Source: Epiperipatus broadwayi
Lineage: Eukaryota > Onychophora > Udeonychophora > Euonychophora > Peripatidae
Reading direction: 5' to 3'
DNA: 64,000 bases
Assembly: GCA_028023455.1 (NCBI GenBank)
Contig: JAQFVV010012395.1
Span: 3,906,001-3,970,000 of the forward strand
Below the pieces are notes generated by a model. That model saw only the letters and a list, made by a program, of their open reading frames with translations. It had not been told where the DNA came from and made no database searches. Made by a program: the position numbers and the translations under genes. Positions 10,804 to 21,774 of this stretch are shown piece by piece. Position 1 is the first letter of the stretch; each line of letters starts with the position of its first letter.

Positions 10804-11885
10804 TTGTCCATAATCAAGATTAGTGTTACACTTCATAATGTTTGGAAATCACTCAATAACCTTGCCTTTAAGGACACTTGTCTAAAAGGTCTCATATTTT
10901 GTGGATTAAAATGGAAAACTAAGGGACTAAAAATAAATGGATATTATTTACATCATTTAGATTTTGCAAATGATGTAATTGTTCTTGTAAATAATGCTTC
11001 ACAGCTTCAGGAAATATTGCAAGCGTTACCAGAGAAAAGTAAAAAAACCACTTAGCATCACCATGATCACCATTCTTTATGCTTACACAAGTTGTTTATA
11101 CAGAAGTTAAACTCTCCATATAGTAGCACCATTCAGTGCAAATCTTCCTACAACCATTGATTACTCTGGCTTGCACTGAGTGGCGCTGCTTATGGAGAGT
11201 GTAGCTTCTGTATGAAAGTAAAAAGTAGGACCAAAGAAAAATGTTTAAAAGATTAAAGAAACATTCAATGGGTTTCTCAGAAAAAGAAAATAAATATTGA
11301 TAACCATGAATTAGAAGTTGACAATGATAAATAGTTTGATCAGGCTATTAATATAGAAGGAAACATATTGGATGAAATTAAATCATATAATTAAGCTTGA
11401 ATGGAGTGCTTTTGGTAGAAATAACTTAGTGCTAAAAGAAAATTTGTCTATGTTTGTAAAAAAAATGTTTTTAATAAATGCGTTTTACCAGTTCTTAGTT
11501 ATGGATCTTTGACTTAAACCTTTAACAGAAGAGCTTAATGAAGTATTGAAAGATGTATATTAGGAATAACAAGAATGGATTGAAAATGAAATGTACAGAT
11601 GAGATAACAAATAGGTGTCATCAATACCATTGAAAGATTAAGAAATTGAAACTGAATGGTGATGGATATACTGCTAAGAGAAATAATGATAGATGGACAG
11701 CTAAGTTTTAAATTAGTTCTCAAAAAATTGTAAATGACCTAGAAAGAAGTCATATGTGATATGGATGCAAGAGATAAGAAAAGATTATTGTTGTTTTGTG
11801 GAGAAGAGATAGTATGGATCTGTAAACTGAATTAAATTTATAGAGATCTTCATTTTGCAATGGATTGATAATGGTTGAAAATGAT
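10804..11885 (+). pseudogene. RTE-like LINE reverse transcriptase relic, split by a foldback insertion
   Basis: The first part encodes FCGLKWKTKGLKINGYYLHHLDFANDVIVL, collinear with FCGLKWEVKG...HLDCADDVVVF in the minus-strand fragment at 36719-37731. The catalytic ADD motif has become AND. The frame stops at about 11055, where a 169-bp foldback element (11046-11214) interrupts it. Past the insertion the homology resumes with many stops and frameshifts: FNKCVLPVLSYGS, ERCILGITR, NDRWT, LWRRDS. Enzymes of this kind nick target DNA and reverse-transcribe LINE RNA in the nucleus; this copy is dead. The clade is judged from RT motifs only and is not certain. Confidence 0.8.
11046..11214 (+). mobile_element. 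Hammerhead-family foldback element (copy b) inserted in a LINE relic
   Basis: A 169-bp insert is flanked by the 10-bp direct repeat AAAGTAAAAA (11036-11045 and 11215-11224). It has inverted ends: ACTCTCCATATAGTAGCACC against GGCGCTGCTTATGGAGAGT. Its right part, CCATTGATTACTCTGGCTTGCAC, matches the segment downstream of the hammerhead in copies at 21775, 42395 and 52116, but the ribozyme core is absent. Removing the insert and one repeat restores collinearity with the LINE at 36719-37731, which confirms the boundaries. Confidence 0.8.
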
Positions 11886-12138
11886 GATATAATTATATTT
11901 TTAACATCATACGGACATTGTTTTATTTATATGGTTATTAACATGTAATAGAATTTATGCTATATATATATATATATTATGTGTGTGTGTTCTAATGATT
12001 TTAGTGATAAAATAGATTGGCATTAATATAATTAAAAGATGAATATTATTTACAAGTTGTTTTAATTCTTTTTTTTTTTTTTTGGGGGGGAGGAGATCTA
12101 GCTATTGCTATACTATTAATGATAAATAAAATAAAAAA

Positions 12139-12220
12139 CATTATTACTAGCCAAAGACAAAATGTATTAAAAACATAACCTTGTATTACTAGTCAAAGAC
12201 AAAATGTATTAAAATTCTTC
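12139..12220 (+). repeat. Short tandem duplication
   Basis: The block ACTAGCCAAAGACAAAATGT recurs about 43 bp later with one change (ACTAGTCAAAGAC). Two copies only. Upstream, 12068-12090 is a T-run joined to a G-run. Confidence 0.6.
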
Positions 12221-12237
12221 AACAACCTTAGTTTCAA

Positions 12238-12742
12238 CCATTAACAAATAGACCTTTTCAAGTGAAATTCAGTGATACATACGACGTATATATACAAAAT
12301 AAAGTAACCTTCCCATCATTCATTTCAAAAATCAATATCCTTTAATATCAAAGGATGCCTTCATGAGATGGCCTCAGATTCAAGAAAATTTATCATCAGA
12401 GCTTCTTTTTATTCTTCTTTTTGATTCATTTATTTCATAAAAAATAATCTCTGCATTGTCAAATGATATTTTTTGATCCATATACAATTCATGAATATAA
12501 CAAAGCTGAGTTATTTTCAACTTTACTCATGAACTTTAACTCTTTCATTAAGACTTAATTTACTTTTAGCCTATATATATTTTACAGCTGTAAGGAATCT
12601 AAACTACCAGAAATAGATTTGCTATCGAGTTTTGAACTATTAGATGTTAAAGAAAGTTGATCATTAAAGTGAATGATGGCAAGATTATATATATATATTG
12701 TTGAACTTCACTTAAAAAGATCTATTTATTAATAGATGAAAT
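12238..12742. repeat. Diverged foldback element
   Basis: The left arm (about 12240-12350: AAATAGACCTTTTCAAGTGAA, later CCATCATTCATTT) is the approximate reverse complement of the right arm (about 12640-12740: AAGTGAATGATGGC, later TTCACTTAAAAAGATCTATTT). Arms are about 100 bp and clearly diverged. The spacer is AT-rich with no open frame. Confidence 0.5.
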
Positions 12743-13214
12743 CACGATCATGGAAAAAATTTAGTAAAATTTTGTTTTTGCCAGTATTGTGGTGTTATAT
12801 GATATTCTATTTTATATATACACCCAATAGAAAAAAGCTTTTGAGATCATGGTTAATGCATTATCTATGACCCAATTTTGAACATCACTGAAATTTTGAA
12901 AAAAAAATTTCAGGTTCAAAGCAAGCTTAAATTCTTGTCATATATTCTTCTTCTATTCTTTCAATTATTAGTCAGTTATTAGATATCTGTTTATTAGAAT
13001 TAGAGTAAAACAATGATGAAAAACAATAAACCCTTACTATCAGTTATTTAATTTGCCAGATAAATATCATCTTCTCTTCTTCCTTTATTGTTTCTCTATA
13101 ATGTTTGATTATAATTGTCTTTTGCTTAAAAAATTATATAGAGTCATAATACCTGTTTTTCAAGAATATTTTAACACACACACACATATATATATAATAC
13201 ATGGAGTTTTCCGT

Positions 13215-13390
13215 ATCTAATTATTAATTAGAAAGTTCTTTACTTAGGACAGTAGCTAATCAAGGCATCAGCCCAAGACCAAAAGTAAAACTGTCAGGCT
13301 ATTGCAAACAAAAAGAGAATTCTCTTTTGATTTCCACTGTAGATCTAATATAGGGACAAAGTACTGCAGTTTATATATATGGGTGTGAGA
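13215..13390. repeat. Partial copy of a TIR element
   Basis: It starts TTAATTAGAAAGTTCTTTACTTAGGACAGTAGC and shares AAAGTAAAACTGTCAGGCTATTG and GAATTCTCTTTTGAT with 14305-14690. It matches only one end of that element. Confidence 0.5.
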
Positions 13391-14304
13391 TATCATGTCA
13401 TATGTTTCAATTTTTTTGATTTTTTTATAATAAACCTCTTCACTGATAGGTTAAGTATTATAATATTTTTAATGCATGTTTAGCTGCTTGTAATATAAGT
13501 TCTAACCCAAATATAGGCTCTAGTTAAGGTCTTCAATTAGGATAGATATCTTTTGTTTGCCTGTTGTAATACATGATGGGCATATTGAATTATAAAATAA
13601 TGAGTGTATAAATAAACAACATTATTGACATTATTGCTTTAAATAAATGATAATATAAATTATATAGTATTTATCATTTTTCCATCCACCATTTTTGATA
13701 AAAGTAATTCTACCTGAATAAAGCAATAACTATAAGCCAGTATGTCAGACAATTTATAAATTTCATTTACGTATTTTTAAATATTTATTTTATTTATATT
13801 TAGCAGTTAGATTTAGAATGCTTGATTTAGTTTTAAAATTTCAGCATGGTAGCTTTTAAATCTTCAAGATAAAAGAGAAAATAGTTTGATTTCTTAAACA
13901 TTTTTTCCTCCTAAAAGATTTTAAATAGTGGAAGTGATTTTAATAATCAAAATTGTCAATCTTAACTGTAATCATATTTTTGTTACCACTCCTGTCTTGC
14001 AAGACTTCAATTAACACTTAATTTAATAGTAAATTTAAATGAAATAATTATTTGATTTTCTAATGATTATGATTGCAAAAAAAGTTGTTTTGAGTACAAG
14101 AGAGAAATTGTGAGGGAATCACAGGATAAAAATCTTATAGTTTTCTGTAAAGAGAAGAAATACTTGAATAAATTTGCATTTTTGTACTTAGAATAAATGT
14201 AAATTTTTGTACATAAAAAAATAACACATCCTCTGAAAATAAGTTCTTCCATGTCTTTTGGACCGAAAATTAATATAAGACTTAGTCTTTATTTTTGGAG
14301 AAAC

Positions 14305-14464
14305 ACAGTAATTAGAAAGCCCTTTACTTAGAACAGAAATCAGTCAAAATTAACTACCCCAGGAAACTAAAACTATGAGACTATTATATAAAAATAAGAA
14401 TTCTCTTTTGATTGCCACTCTTGATCTAATGTAGAGACAAAACAATGCAGTTTATATATGTGTG

Positions 14465-14511
<47 letters not shown>

Positions 14512-14512
14512 C

Positions 14513-14548
<36 letters not shown>

Positions 14549-14690
14549 AATCAAAGCATAGCAAAAGTAAAACTGTCAGGCTATTGTATATAATAGAAGA
14601 ATTCTCTTTTGATTGCCACTTTTAGTCTGAAACAGTTAAACTGGATTGGCTATTGTCCTAAGTAAACAGCTTTCTAATTAATAATTATAC
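14305..14690. mobile_element. TIR element with internal (GA)n
   Basis: The left end TAATTAGAAAGCCCTTTACTTAG is the approximate inverse of the right end CTAAGTAAACAGCTTTCTAATTA. The GAATTCTCTTTTGATTGCCAC block occurs twice inside (about 14398 and 14600), separated by the (GA)n tract. Non-coding, MITE-like; the target duplication is unresolved. Confidence 0.5.
14467..14549 (+). repeat. (GA)n microsatellite
   Basis: Two runs of GA dinucleotides are split by a TGTGTGTGC segment. The serine/leucine-rich minus-strand open frame across it is a by-product of the repeat and not a gene. Confidence 0.95.
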
Positions 14691-14699
14691 CATTTATAT

Positions 14700-16560
14700 A
14701 TTATATATATATATATATATATAATGGTATAAATTTTAGCTAACCTATATTCATAGTCTCATGACAAATTAAATTATATTTCATTTTATATGAGTACAGA
14801 TTTTGGCTTACTCAATTTGTGGGGCCTTTTTGTAATGGGATTTGCCTTTGAATCCCAATTAAAAATTGGTTATGAGCATGATGATGGGCATAACAAGTTT
14901 ATAAGCCTATTGCAGACAATCTTAACCATTTAACAGTAATATTTCCTGCTCATTATAGTTCATTGATATAGGTATGCCTCTATCAGTTGCAAAGCAATCT
15001 CAATATATAATGAGAGTGAAGTCTGAGAGACCTGAACTCATTGGACATTTTATTTGTTTGAGTTGGTGTCTTTAACCAATACCTACCATAGTGCCATCAG
15101 TAGACCAGGTTTAATCTTCATAGCTTAAATGGTCATCCTATCAGCAATATGCAGTAGCTTGGGGTACTGTAACTCAACCATGTTATTGCACTAGTTAAAA
15201 TGCACAAATGAGAATGAGATTTAACAATAGTATAAAGCATCAGTGCACTCCTTCAAATAATGGAGTCTGCCAAAATGGAGACACAATCATCAATAAAACA
15301 TTTATGATCATTCTATTACAATCTCTATTTATTACCATAAACTAAAATATTTATCTCTTCCATGTTTGATCTAAGTTTTAATGATACACATCAAAAAAGT
15401 TATAATCAACTAAAATTTTTATAATACATATTAGTCTGAACAGATAAACATATAATACACTTCAGAGTAAACTAGATTACTATTAGATACAATAAAAAAA
15501 ACTAAGTAAGATGTTAGTTGGATAGCATATAATATTAATAAAATTTTGTCATATATGACTTATATACAAAATGGACTTACTTATCATCCAGGCTGTTGAT
15601 AAATGATTAAGTCTGTTTAACCTTTAGCTTTCTTATTTCTTCTGGCAAACAAATGAAAAATTGATTTATTTATTCTTGGTTTTCCTTATTATTGGGTGGC
15701 AAATGAATAATTCAGTCTATTTAATAATCCTTGGTTGTTGTTTTTTTTTTACTGGTCAGCATTGGTATGTTTTTTTCTTTCATAATTTATGTGCAGGTAT
15801 AGTGTTGAAGGAAGGCAGCAACAATAATTTCAATTATGTACATGCATATCTGTCATTTTCCTTTCAGACTAGAATTGAATCTTCACAATTTTCTGATCTA
15901 TAGATTTGAATGATAGAAGGGAGATGAACATTTTGCTTAGGAAGCCTAACCACACAAACTAAGCCACAAGCGACAAACATATTTGGTCAATTTTATAAAA
16001 TCTTTGAAAATAATAAAATATTAATCTTACCAGCAACATCTTGCTGTACTGATTTCATTACAAAATGCTGCAGTGAACCATATGAAGTTTGATGATGAGT
16101 TTTCTTTTATAGTATAGCAGATAATTTTAGATTCATTCTCTCTGATAGAAAAATAAATTGTTTCAAATTCTTTATCACAGTTCTTTGTAACTAACCATCA
16201 GTGCTTATCATCATTTATTAAAAATTATGTTGTTCCACATCTTCCAGATGTCCACCTCCAAAGCTTAACTTATCTGTCTCCATTAATATCTAACTGCATG
16301 TTTATTGATCAACAATAATTAATAATCAAGAAAAATAAAAGTTTGGAAAGATGCTTTTTTACAAATTTGAATTTGTTTCAAAACAAACTAATAACTTTAA
16401 TAATTTGATAACTTTTTGTTGCTTTTTAATTACAACAACTCCAGTTTGTTTCTTTTATCATGAGCATTTCCATTTATTACAACTATAAGTTATGGCTATT
16501 AACTTATTTTTCATTTTTAATAAAAAAACAAATATTAAAAAGAAAGCAAGTCAAATACAT
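14700..16560. other. AT-rich stretch, no gene recognised
   Basis: It contains (TA)n at 14699-14722 and an 80-codon open frame at 15661-15903 on the plus strand that is all hydrophobic T-rich codons with no motif. I see no repeat shared with the rest of the window. Confidence 0.35.
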
Positions 16561-16670
16561 TCTACTAATGTTATGGGAATTCAATTAACTATAATGTCTA
16601 TCCATTACTAACACATTCTGATGATGTTATGGGAATTCTACTAATAATAATGTCTATCCATTTTTATCTT
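16560..16670 (+). repeat. Two-copy tandem repeat of about 60 bp
   Basis: The block ATGTTATGGGAATTC...ACTA..AATGTCTATCCAT occurs twice in a row. Confidence 0.6.
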
Positions 16671-16801
16671 GTAATAAGCTATACAATATATGTATATATA
16701 CATGCAAAGAAATCAAGTAATATTTCATATGCCCTAATTTAACAAGTCTGTTTTACAAATGTTATCCAATAAGCTTGCCAATAGCTCTTAACAAGCTTCT
16801 C

Positions 16802-16862
16802 AGAATATCCCTATCCCACCGGTTTCTGCTTCTGGCTTCCTCAGTGAGGTGCTAGGATATTC
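16802..16862 (-). ncRNA. Hammerhead-like ribozyme fold, variant at the cleavage base
   Basis: Minus strand: stem I outer strands GAATATCC (16862-16855) and GGATATTC (16810-16803) pair over 8 perfect bases. An inner helix CTCA/TGGG precedes the core CUGAGGA (16844-16838), a short stem II segment and GAAA (16826-16823). After GAAA comes CCGGUG, so the base at the usual cleavage position reads as G, which hammerheads disfavour. Structure-preserving pairing with matching core motifs makes chance less likely, but cleavage is doubtful. Confidence 0.45.
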
Positions 16863-16952
16863 AAGCATTAGATTTAAAATACCAGATCAAATCCAGCACT
16901 TTATCTAATAGCTAACTACTAAGTAAAAAATCTGAAATCCAGCAATCTATCT

Positions 16953-17243
16953 TAAATAGCCATATGGGACTGAACTAAGTTCAGATACACCATATATTAA
17001 TAGCTTTAGCAATATAAAATTGCCAAAGCTTTAATAGCCAAAAATATTTATTGCAAAGAAATCAAGTCATATATCATTGGATAATATTTGTAATTCAAGC
17101 TTGTTAAATTAGATCACGTGATATATATGACTTGATTTCTATGCAATTATATTTTTTGCTATTAAGGCTTAGTGATTTTATATTGCTAAATCTATTAATA
17201 TATGGTGTGTCTGAACTTAGTTCAGTACCATATGACTATTTAA
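16953..17243. repeat. Foldback element with arms of about 124 bp
   Basis: The left arm 16953-17076 (…ACTGAACTAAGTTCAGA, CACCATATATTAATAG, AAGAAATCAAGTCATATA) is the inverse of the right arm 17119-17243 with scattered mismatches. The loop is about 42 bp. Part of the arm, ACTGAA-TGAGTTCAGAC, recurs near 42527-42575. Confidence 0.75.
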
Positions 17244-17501
17244 CTTAGCTGAATTTGAATTTACTTAACACATAAAATAACTCAACACTAATTTACTGCT
17301 GATGCAGTGACAAGAGAGAGAGAGAATAGACAAAATAATAATTAAGCAAACATTATTTTTTAATTATGCACACATATATTTAGCATAATATAGCAATAAA
17401 TTTTATACAAGAAAAACATGAATGATGACTTTAGGCTATAGTTATAATAGTCATTCATTAGTTCATTCCATTTAAAATCAGTTATTTAAAAGCATATTTA
17501 C

Positions 17502-17618
17502 CCAGATTTTCATTTTTTACATATTGTCCAATGGTTTTGTTTTTCATGTGGTTTTGCTTTTCACCCAGTTTGCTTTTTGGTTCTCCATCAATGGGATCAT
17601 AGCTCTCCTTCCAGATTT
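17502..17618 (-). CDS. Possible internal exon of an unidentified gene
   Basis: On the minus strand an open segment of 117 bases lies between a 3' splice-site-like TTTGACAG and a 5' splice-site-like G|GTAAATATG. It translates to IWKESYDPIDGEPKSKLGEK, then QNHMKNKTIGQYVKNENL: 38 full codons, with one base of the first codon supplied by the previous exon and one base left over (phase 1 in and out). The composition is hydrophilic and protein-like, richer in G/C than the surroundings and outside any repeat I recognise. I do not recognise the protein, and no further exon of the same gene is evident nearby. A chance open frame or an old pseudoexon is possible. Confidence 0.4.
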
Positions 17619-18469
17619 CTGTCAAATAATGTGTGTGTGAGAGTATGCAGTAGCTTCTACTTCACAGTCTAGGCAATTGGTTCCAGGTATTGATTCAGGG
17701 GGATAATTAATGACTTTGGGACATGAAGGCCAGCCAAATACTCCTATGGCTTAATATAAAAAATAACAATTCATGTCAATTGTTAATACAGAGTTTAATA
17801 TAAATAAATAAAAACAAATAATATTTCCGATGGCTTAAGTGGCTTCTGCATGATGTAGACCATAACAGTAATGACTGGTTTTTTACAGCATTTAAAGTTC
17901 TCCAAAAACTCTGAATCTGCATTCTTTGGTATTCTGTATAGCTAGACTCCAAATTAAATGAATAATTCAAACATAACACTAATATCAATCCCAACTGAAT
18001 AATAATAGATAGCTGCAAAGTTTATATGCTTCCTCTTCTACTGTTTTCAAAGTTTTGAATGTTTACCATACTTAAATCTATTTTTAATTAAGCTTGTAAC
18101 ACAAAGACTGCTTTTAATTAGATTTATTTTTACATTTGTTTTAAGCTAATCTTTTGCTTAGATTAATCTACTATCTCATCTATAGTTTTTAATTAATACA
18201 ATTTCAATATCATTATCAATCATAAATTTTATAAACAAATTACATTTTTGAAAGTTTTACTAACATTTGCTTTTACAAATTAATTTCATTCTAACTTTAC
18301 ATATTTACTTATTTTTACTTTATAAAAGAAGTTTCCTTTAAAAGGAGACAAAAGAGAGTTTTAAATCTTTTTTCTAATTCTTCTCACAGCTGCTTTTTAG
18401 CAAATAGTTTTATTCTATTTTAAAAGCAAAATATATGCAATCTTTTTATTTTAAAAAATTGCATTTTAA
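17619..18469. other. AT-rich stretch, possible intron sequence
   Basis: No repeat or gene recognised. If the exon at 17502-17618 is real, the first part is its upstream intron. Confidence 0.3.
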
Positions 18470-19432
18470 CTTTTTAATAGCCTGAAATGCGATATTGTGG
18501 TTGTCACCTTTAGATTGCTCTAACTCAGCCAATTTTTTAGTTACATTGAAGAAAAAATACCTGTATTAAAGCTTAGATCAAGGCCTATAAGATGCTGCCC
18601 TCTTTTGAATCATTTTACAAGTAAAAAATTAATACTAGGAGGATTTTAAGTTGAACAAAAGAAGATGGCCAGTTTTAATTGGTTGGATAATCTATTCCCA
18701 ATCTATTTCCAATTCTTATTGGCTGATGATTCCGTTAAATATTTTTTCACCGCTAAAATGAAAATATATGTTTTGGAGTGTTTTTTTTATTATGTTTTGT
18801 ACATATTATAAATAATTTTCATAAAATCTAATATTTCTAATAAAAATATAGTTATTTTACAAAAGTAGTAAGGTTTTATTAAAAAATTGTATACTTTACA
18901 CGATTGTAAATTGAAAAAGAAACCAGCCGTAGCAGCAATTTTTGACATTTTGTCAAGAGGTTAGATTGCTCCAAGCTGTTTATTTGATTTTCAAACAAAG
19001 ATTAATGATTTAGAATATTTTTCTGGCATTATGATGTATTTTTGGTGTATTTTTTTAATAATTTGCTGAAAATATAATTATTTTGAGAAAGACGTTAAGA
19101 TTTTTCCTAAAAAATTCTTAAAAAATTCGTAACATGAAATCTGGGAGGGATCTAAATGACATTTATAATGCTTCTAATTCGCTCATAATGTTTTCTTTGA
19201 TTTTTCCACTTTTGAATATTTCTATAAAATACAAATAAAAATATATTTTTGAAATAGCTTTCATTTACTTTTTTAACATTACAAATAATTAATATACATT
19301 TTGAAAATGAAACTAAAATTAATATACATTAAAAGATGAAAATATTTGTATCAAAAAGTTTGTCACTTGACCAATTAAAAGTTTCAGAGTTTTACTTCAC
19401 TGGACCAATAACAAAAGTGTTCTATTTAAGTG
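18470..19432. mobile_element. TTAA-flanked piggyBac-like MITE, older copy
   Basis: It is bounded by TTAA at 18466-18469 and 19433-19436. Internal blocks match the copy at 56286-57052: TTTTACAAGTAAAAAAT near 18613, and the 3' region GACCAATTAAAAG...CCAATAA. The ends (CTTTTTAATAGCC at left; TCTATTTAAGTG at right) are degraded versions of that copy's CTTTAACCGC ends. No transposase frame, so non-autonomous. Confidence 0.6.
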
Positions 19433-19436
19433 TTAA

Positions 19437-20840
19437 AATCTACTTAACTAATCATATATTTTTTTAAAATTACGAAACATGTAATGCAAGATACATGTAG
19501 TTTTATACATATATCTCTTGCTAGCATTACAATATATATATAAAAGTTTGCTCATAAAATGCAATCTATTAGTTTTAATAAATAAGCTTATGGGTTGCTT
19601 AATAACATAATATTTGATTTTCTAATGTGTTATTTGAAATAATGGAATTTCTATTTAGATGTGATCAAAGTAGTAGTTGTTTTCCAAACTTTTAGTGATT
19701 TGTCATGGATCTAACTATAGTTTTTGCCATGGATATTTAATAATGATGAATGATATTTACTACCAATGAACTTGATTAGAATGCTATCAATAATTGATTA
19801 TATGATCTCTATGCAGTTTTATATATATATACAGAACGGGTCTTAAAAATTTGACCCTGGAAGAGGTTTATTATTATTTTGTTGCTATCTTTTTTAAAAA
19901 TTAAAACATTTGATTATCATGATATAACTTCTGCAAATGTTGTAGAGAGTTTTTATTTTATCTAATTTATTTATAACAATAAAGTATTTTTCTTATTATT
20001 AATATCAGTAAATGTCGAAAGAAATAAAAAGTGCATCAGCAATAAAGACAGATAATTGTAATATATCATTTTATTTATGTTTATTTATATAGACATTAAA
20101 GAATATTAATTATGTATGTTTAACTACATATACGATGTAATATTATAATACATCTGGTTAATTGAATTAACGTATTGTGAGAGTTTATAATTTATGTTCA
20201 ATAAAAACAATGATTTCATATTTTTGTCTTATTTATTTATGATTCATTCAATAAAATAAAAGTGTCTTTATTTGTTTTCCTTTATTCATATTTATGTCTG
20301 TATAACATGTTGTTTGTGCAGAATTCTCATTATATAAGATACAGAATTCTCATTATATAAGATACACATGACATCCTACATTCAAAATTTAAATTCTTCT
20401 CATTGACTTTTTGGATGATCATTGAATTCTCTTGGGACTTGAAATATACTGATCTGTGTGAAGTATGGAAGATGAAAGGAGGAAAGTTCAAAATGATCAC
20501 CAGAATATTTAGTAATATATAATACATGCCAATATTAAATTTTCCCATTTTAATACTATATAAAGGATAAGTTACATGGTTTACACCATTCAACTATGCT
20601 TAATTATTTATATTAGTGCAGATATTAGTTCTTCCATTTAGGAAGCTCTGTAAAATTCTAAAAATATGATGGCAAGATCATAAAATTTATCAATATTTTA
20701 CAGTGCAAGAGTTATATGTTCCCAAATGCCATTAACCCAGGACTGCTGCATGAATGGGATGTGCCCTGAATCTTATAAAATAAAATTTATAAATTAATAC
20801 AAAAAATATGGAGATAAACAGCAGTTAATGAAATATATAA
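19437..20840. other. AT-rich stretch, no gene
   Basis: Near 20320-20365 a 21-bp unit (CAGAATTCTCATTATATAAGA) occurs twice in tandem. GCATTACA followed by (TA)n near 19513 resembles the 3' terminus of the LTR elements. Nothing else supported. Confidence 0.35.
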
Positions 20841-20848
20841 CAAGACAT

Positions 20849-21050
20849 TTATTTTATATAGCGCAATGTAATTATAAACTGTAATACTAATAAGCCAATA
20901 AGCTAATGCACATGCACTTTGTAGATGTCACTATATAAATGAATACTTCCACTTTTTCAAACACAAGATAAAGTCTTTGGGAAAATATATAACCTAAATG
21001 CTCTTTTAGAGTTAAGCACGTTTGTCAAAAGCAACAGTTATAAAAATAAA
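20849..21050 (+). repeat. Dispersed repeat R1, copy 1
   Basis: It shares an ordered series with 25075-25320, 25408-25655 and (inverted) 45530-45700: TTTTATATAGCGC, ACTGTAATA, AAT(G)CACATGCACTTT, AATGAATACT(T/C)..CACTTTTTC, ACACAAGATA. Non-coding. The class is unknown; no TIR or pol III box is seen. Confidence 0.6.
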
Positions 21051-21129
21051 AAAACAGTTACAGAAAATCAACAAATGGAAATCGATGGCTGAAGAGTTGT
21101 GGGGTGGAGAAGTTTGAAGCCTGTCCATT

Positions 21130-21335
21130 AAAGGATAAAGATTGGCTTTGATTGTATATATGTGTGGAGATGATAATCTGGACCAACTGACAAGTGCTGG
21201 TTTAGCACAAAATGCATATATTGGTGATTATTTATCTTTTCAACATGTGTGTAATCAAGTGTATCAGCAATATGAGATAGCATGGATGGTTAAGGGTCAT
21301 GTGAACATCTGAGTTCAAACCCCCTATATATTATA
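21130..21335 (+). repeat. Single arm of a foldback family with pol III-like boxes
   Basis: It matches the arms of the element at 55187-55797: GGAGATGATAATCTGGACCAAC, GCTGGTTTAGCA, GGATGGTTAAGGG, and GAGTTCAAACCCCC (21311-21324, B-box-like). The A-box-like TAGCATGGATGGTTAAGG lies at 21278-21295. Either a tRNA-derived SINE or a foldback arm that captured one. Confidence 0.5.
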
Positions 21336-21456
21336 TATAGAAGTGCAGGTATGCAAAAACCTGTACTGTAGAAAAAAATCATAAAAACTTGTAAAAAAAA
21401 CTCTATCACAGAAACATAATCATAAGGAACGTTAATTTCAAAAAGTGGTAACCTGC

Positions 21457-21567
21457 TGTAGTTAATGAAGTATGTAACAGCTTTTTTTTTAAAATTGTGT
21501 AGCTGTTGTCCTGGACAAAAGTGTCCGGCATCAAAAATTCATTAAGATTATATACTTCATTAACCGC
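21457..21567. repeat. Short inverted repeat
   Basis: GTTAATGAAGTAT (about 21457) is inverted as ATACTTCATTAAC (about 21551) with a spacer of about 80 bp. Possibly the remains of a small TIR element. Confidence 0.4.
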
Positions 21568-21774
21568 TTTTTATATCCATATTTTTGGAATTAATAATTC
21601 TTGTGATTACAATTTTATGACAGAGTTTTTTTATAGATTAAAACAAAATGAATTCTATAAAATTTTATTTAATAAAAGATATAAAAGCAATACAACATTA
21701 AAAAATTATAATTGTTTACCTCTTTATTTACATATTAAGTCTCCTTATTGGGACAGCCACAAGATAACTTTTAA

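Noticed and set aside
14373-14564. Ser/Leu-rich frame
   Set aside because: Translation of the (GA)n microsatellite.
17502-17618. Assignment to a cilia protein family
   Set aside because: The short peptide loosely recalls one such family, but the resemblance does not extend beyond a few residues.
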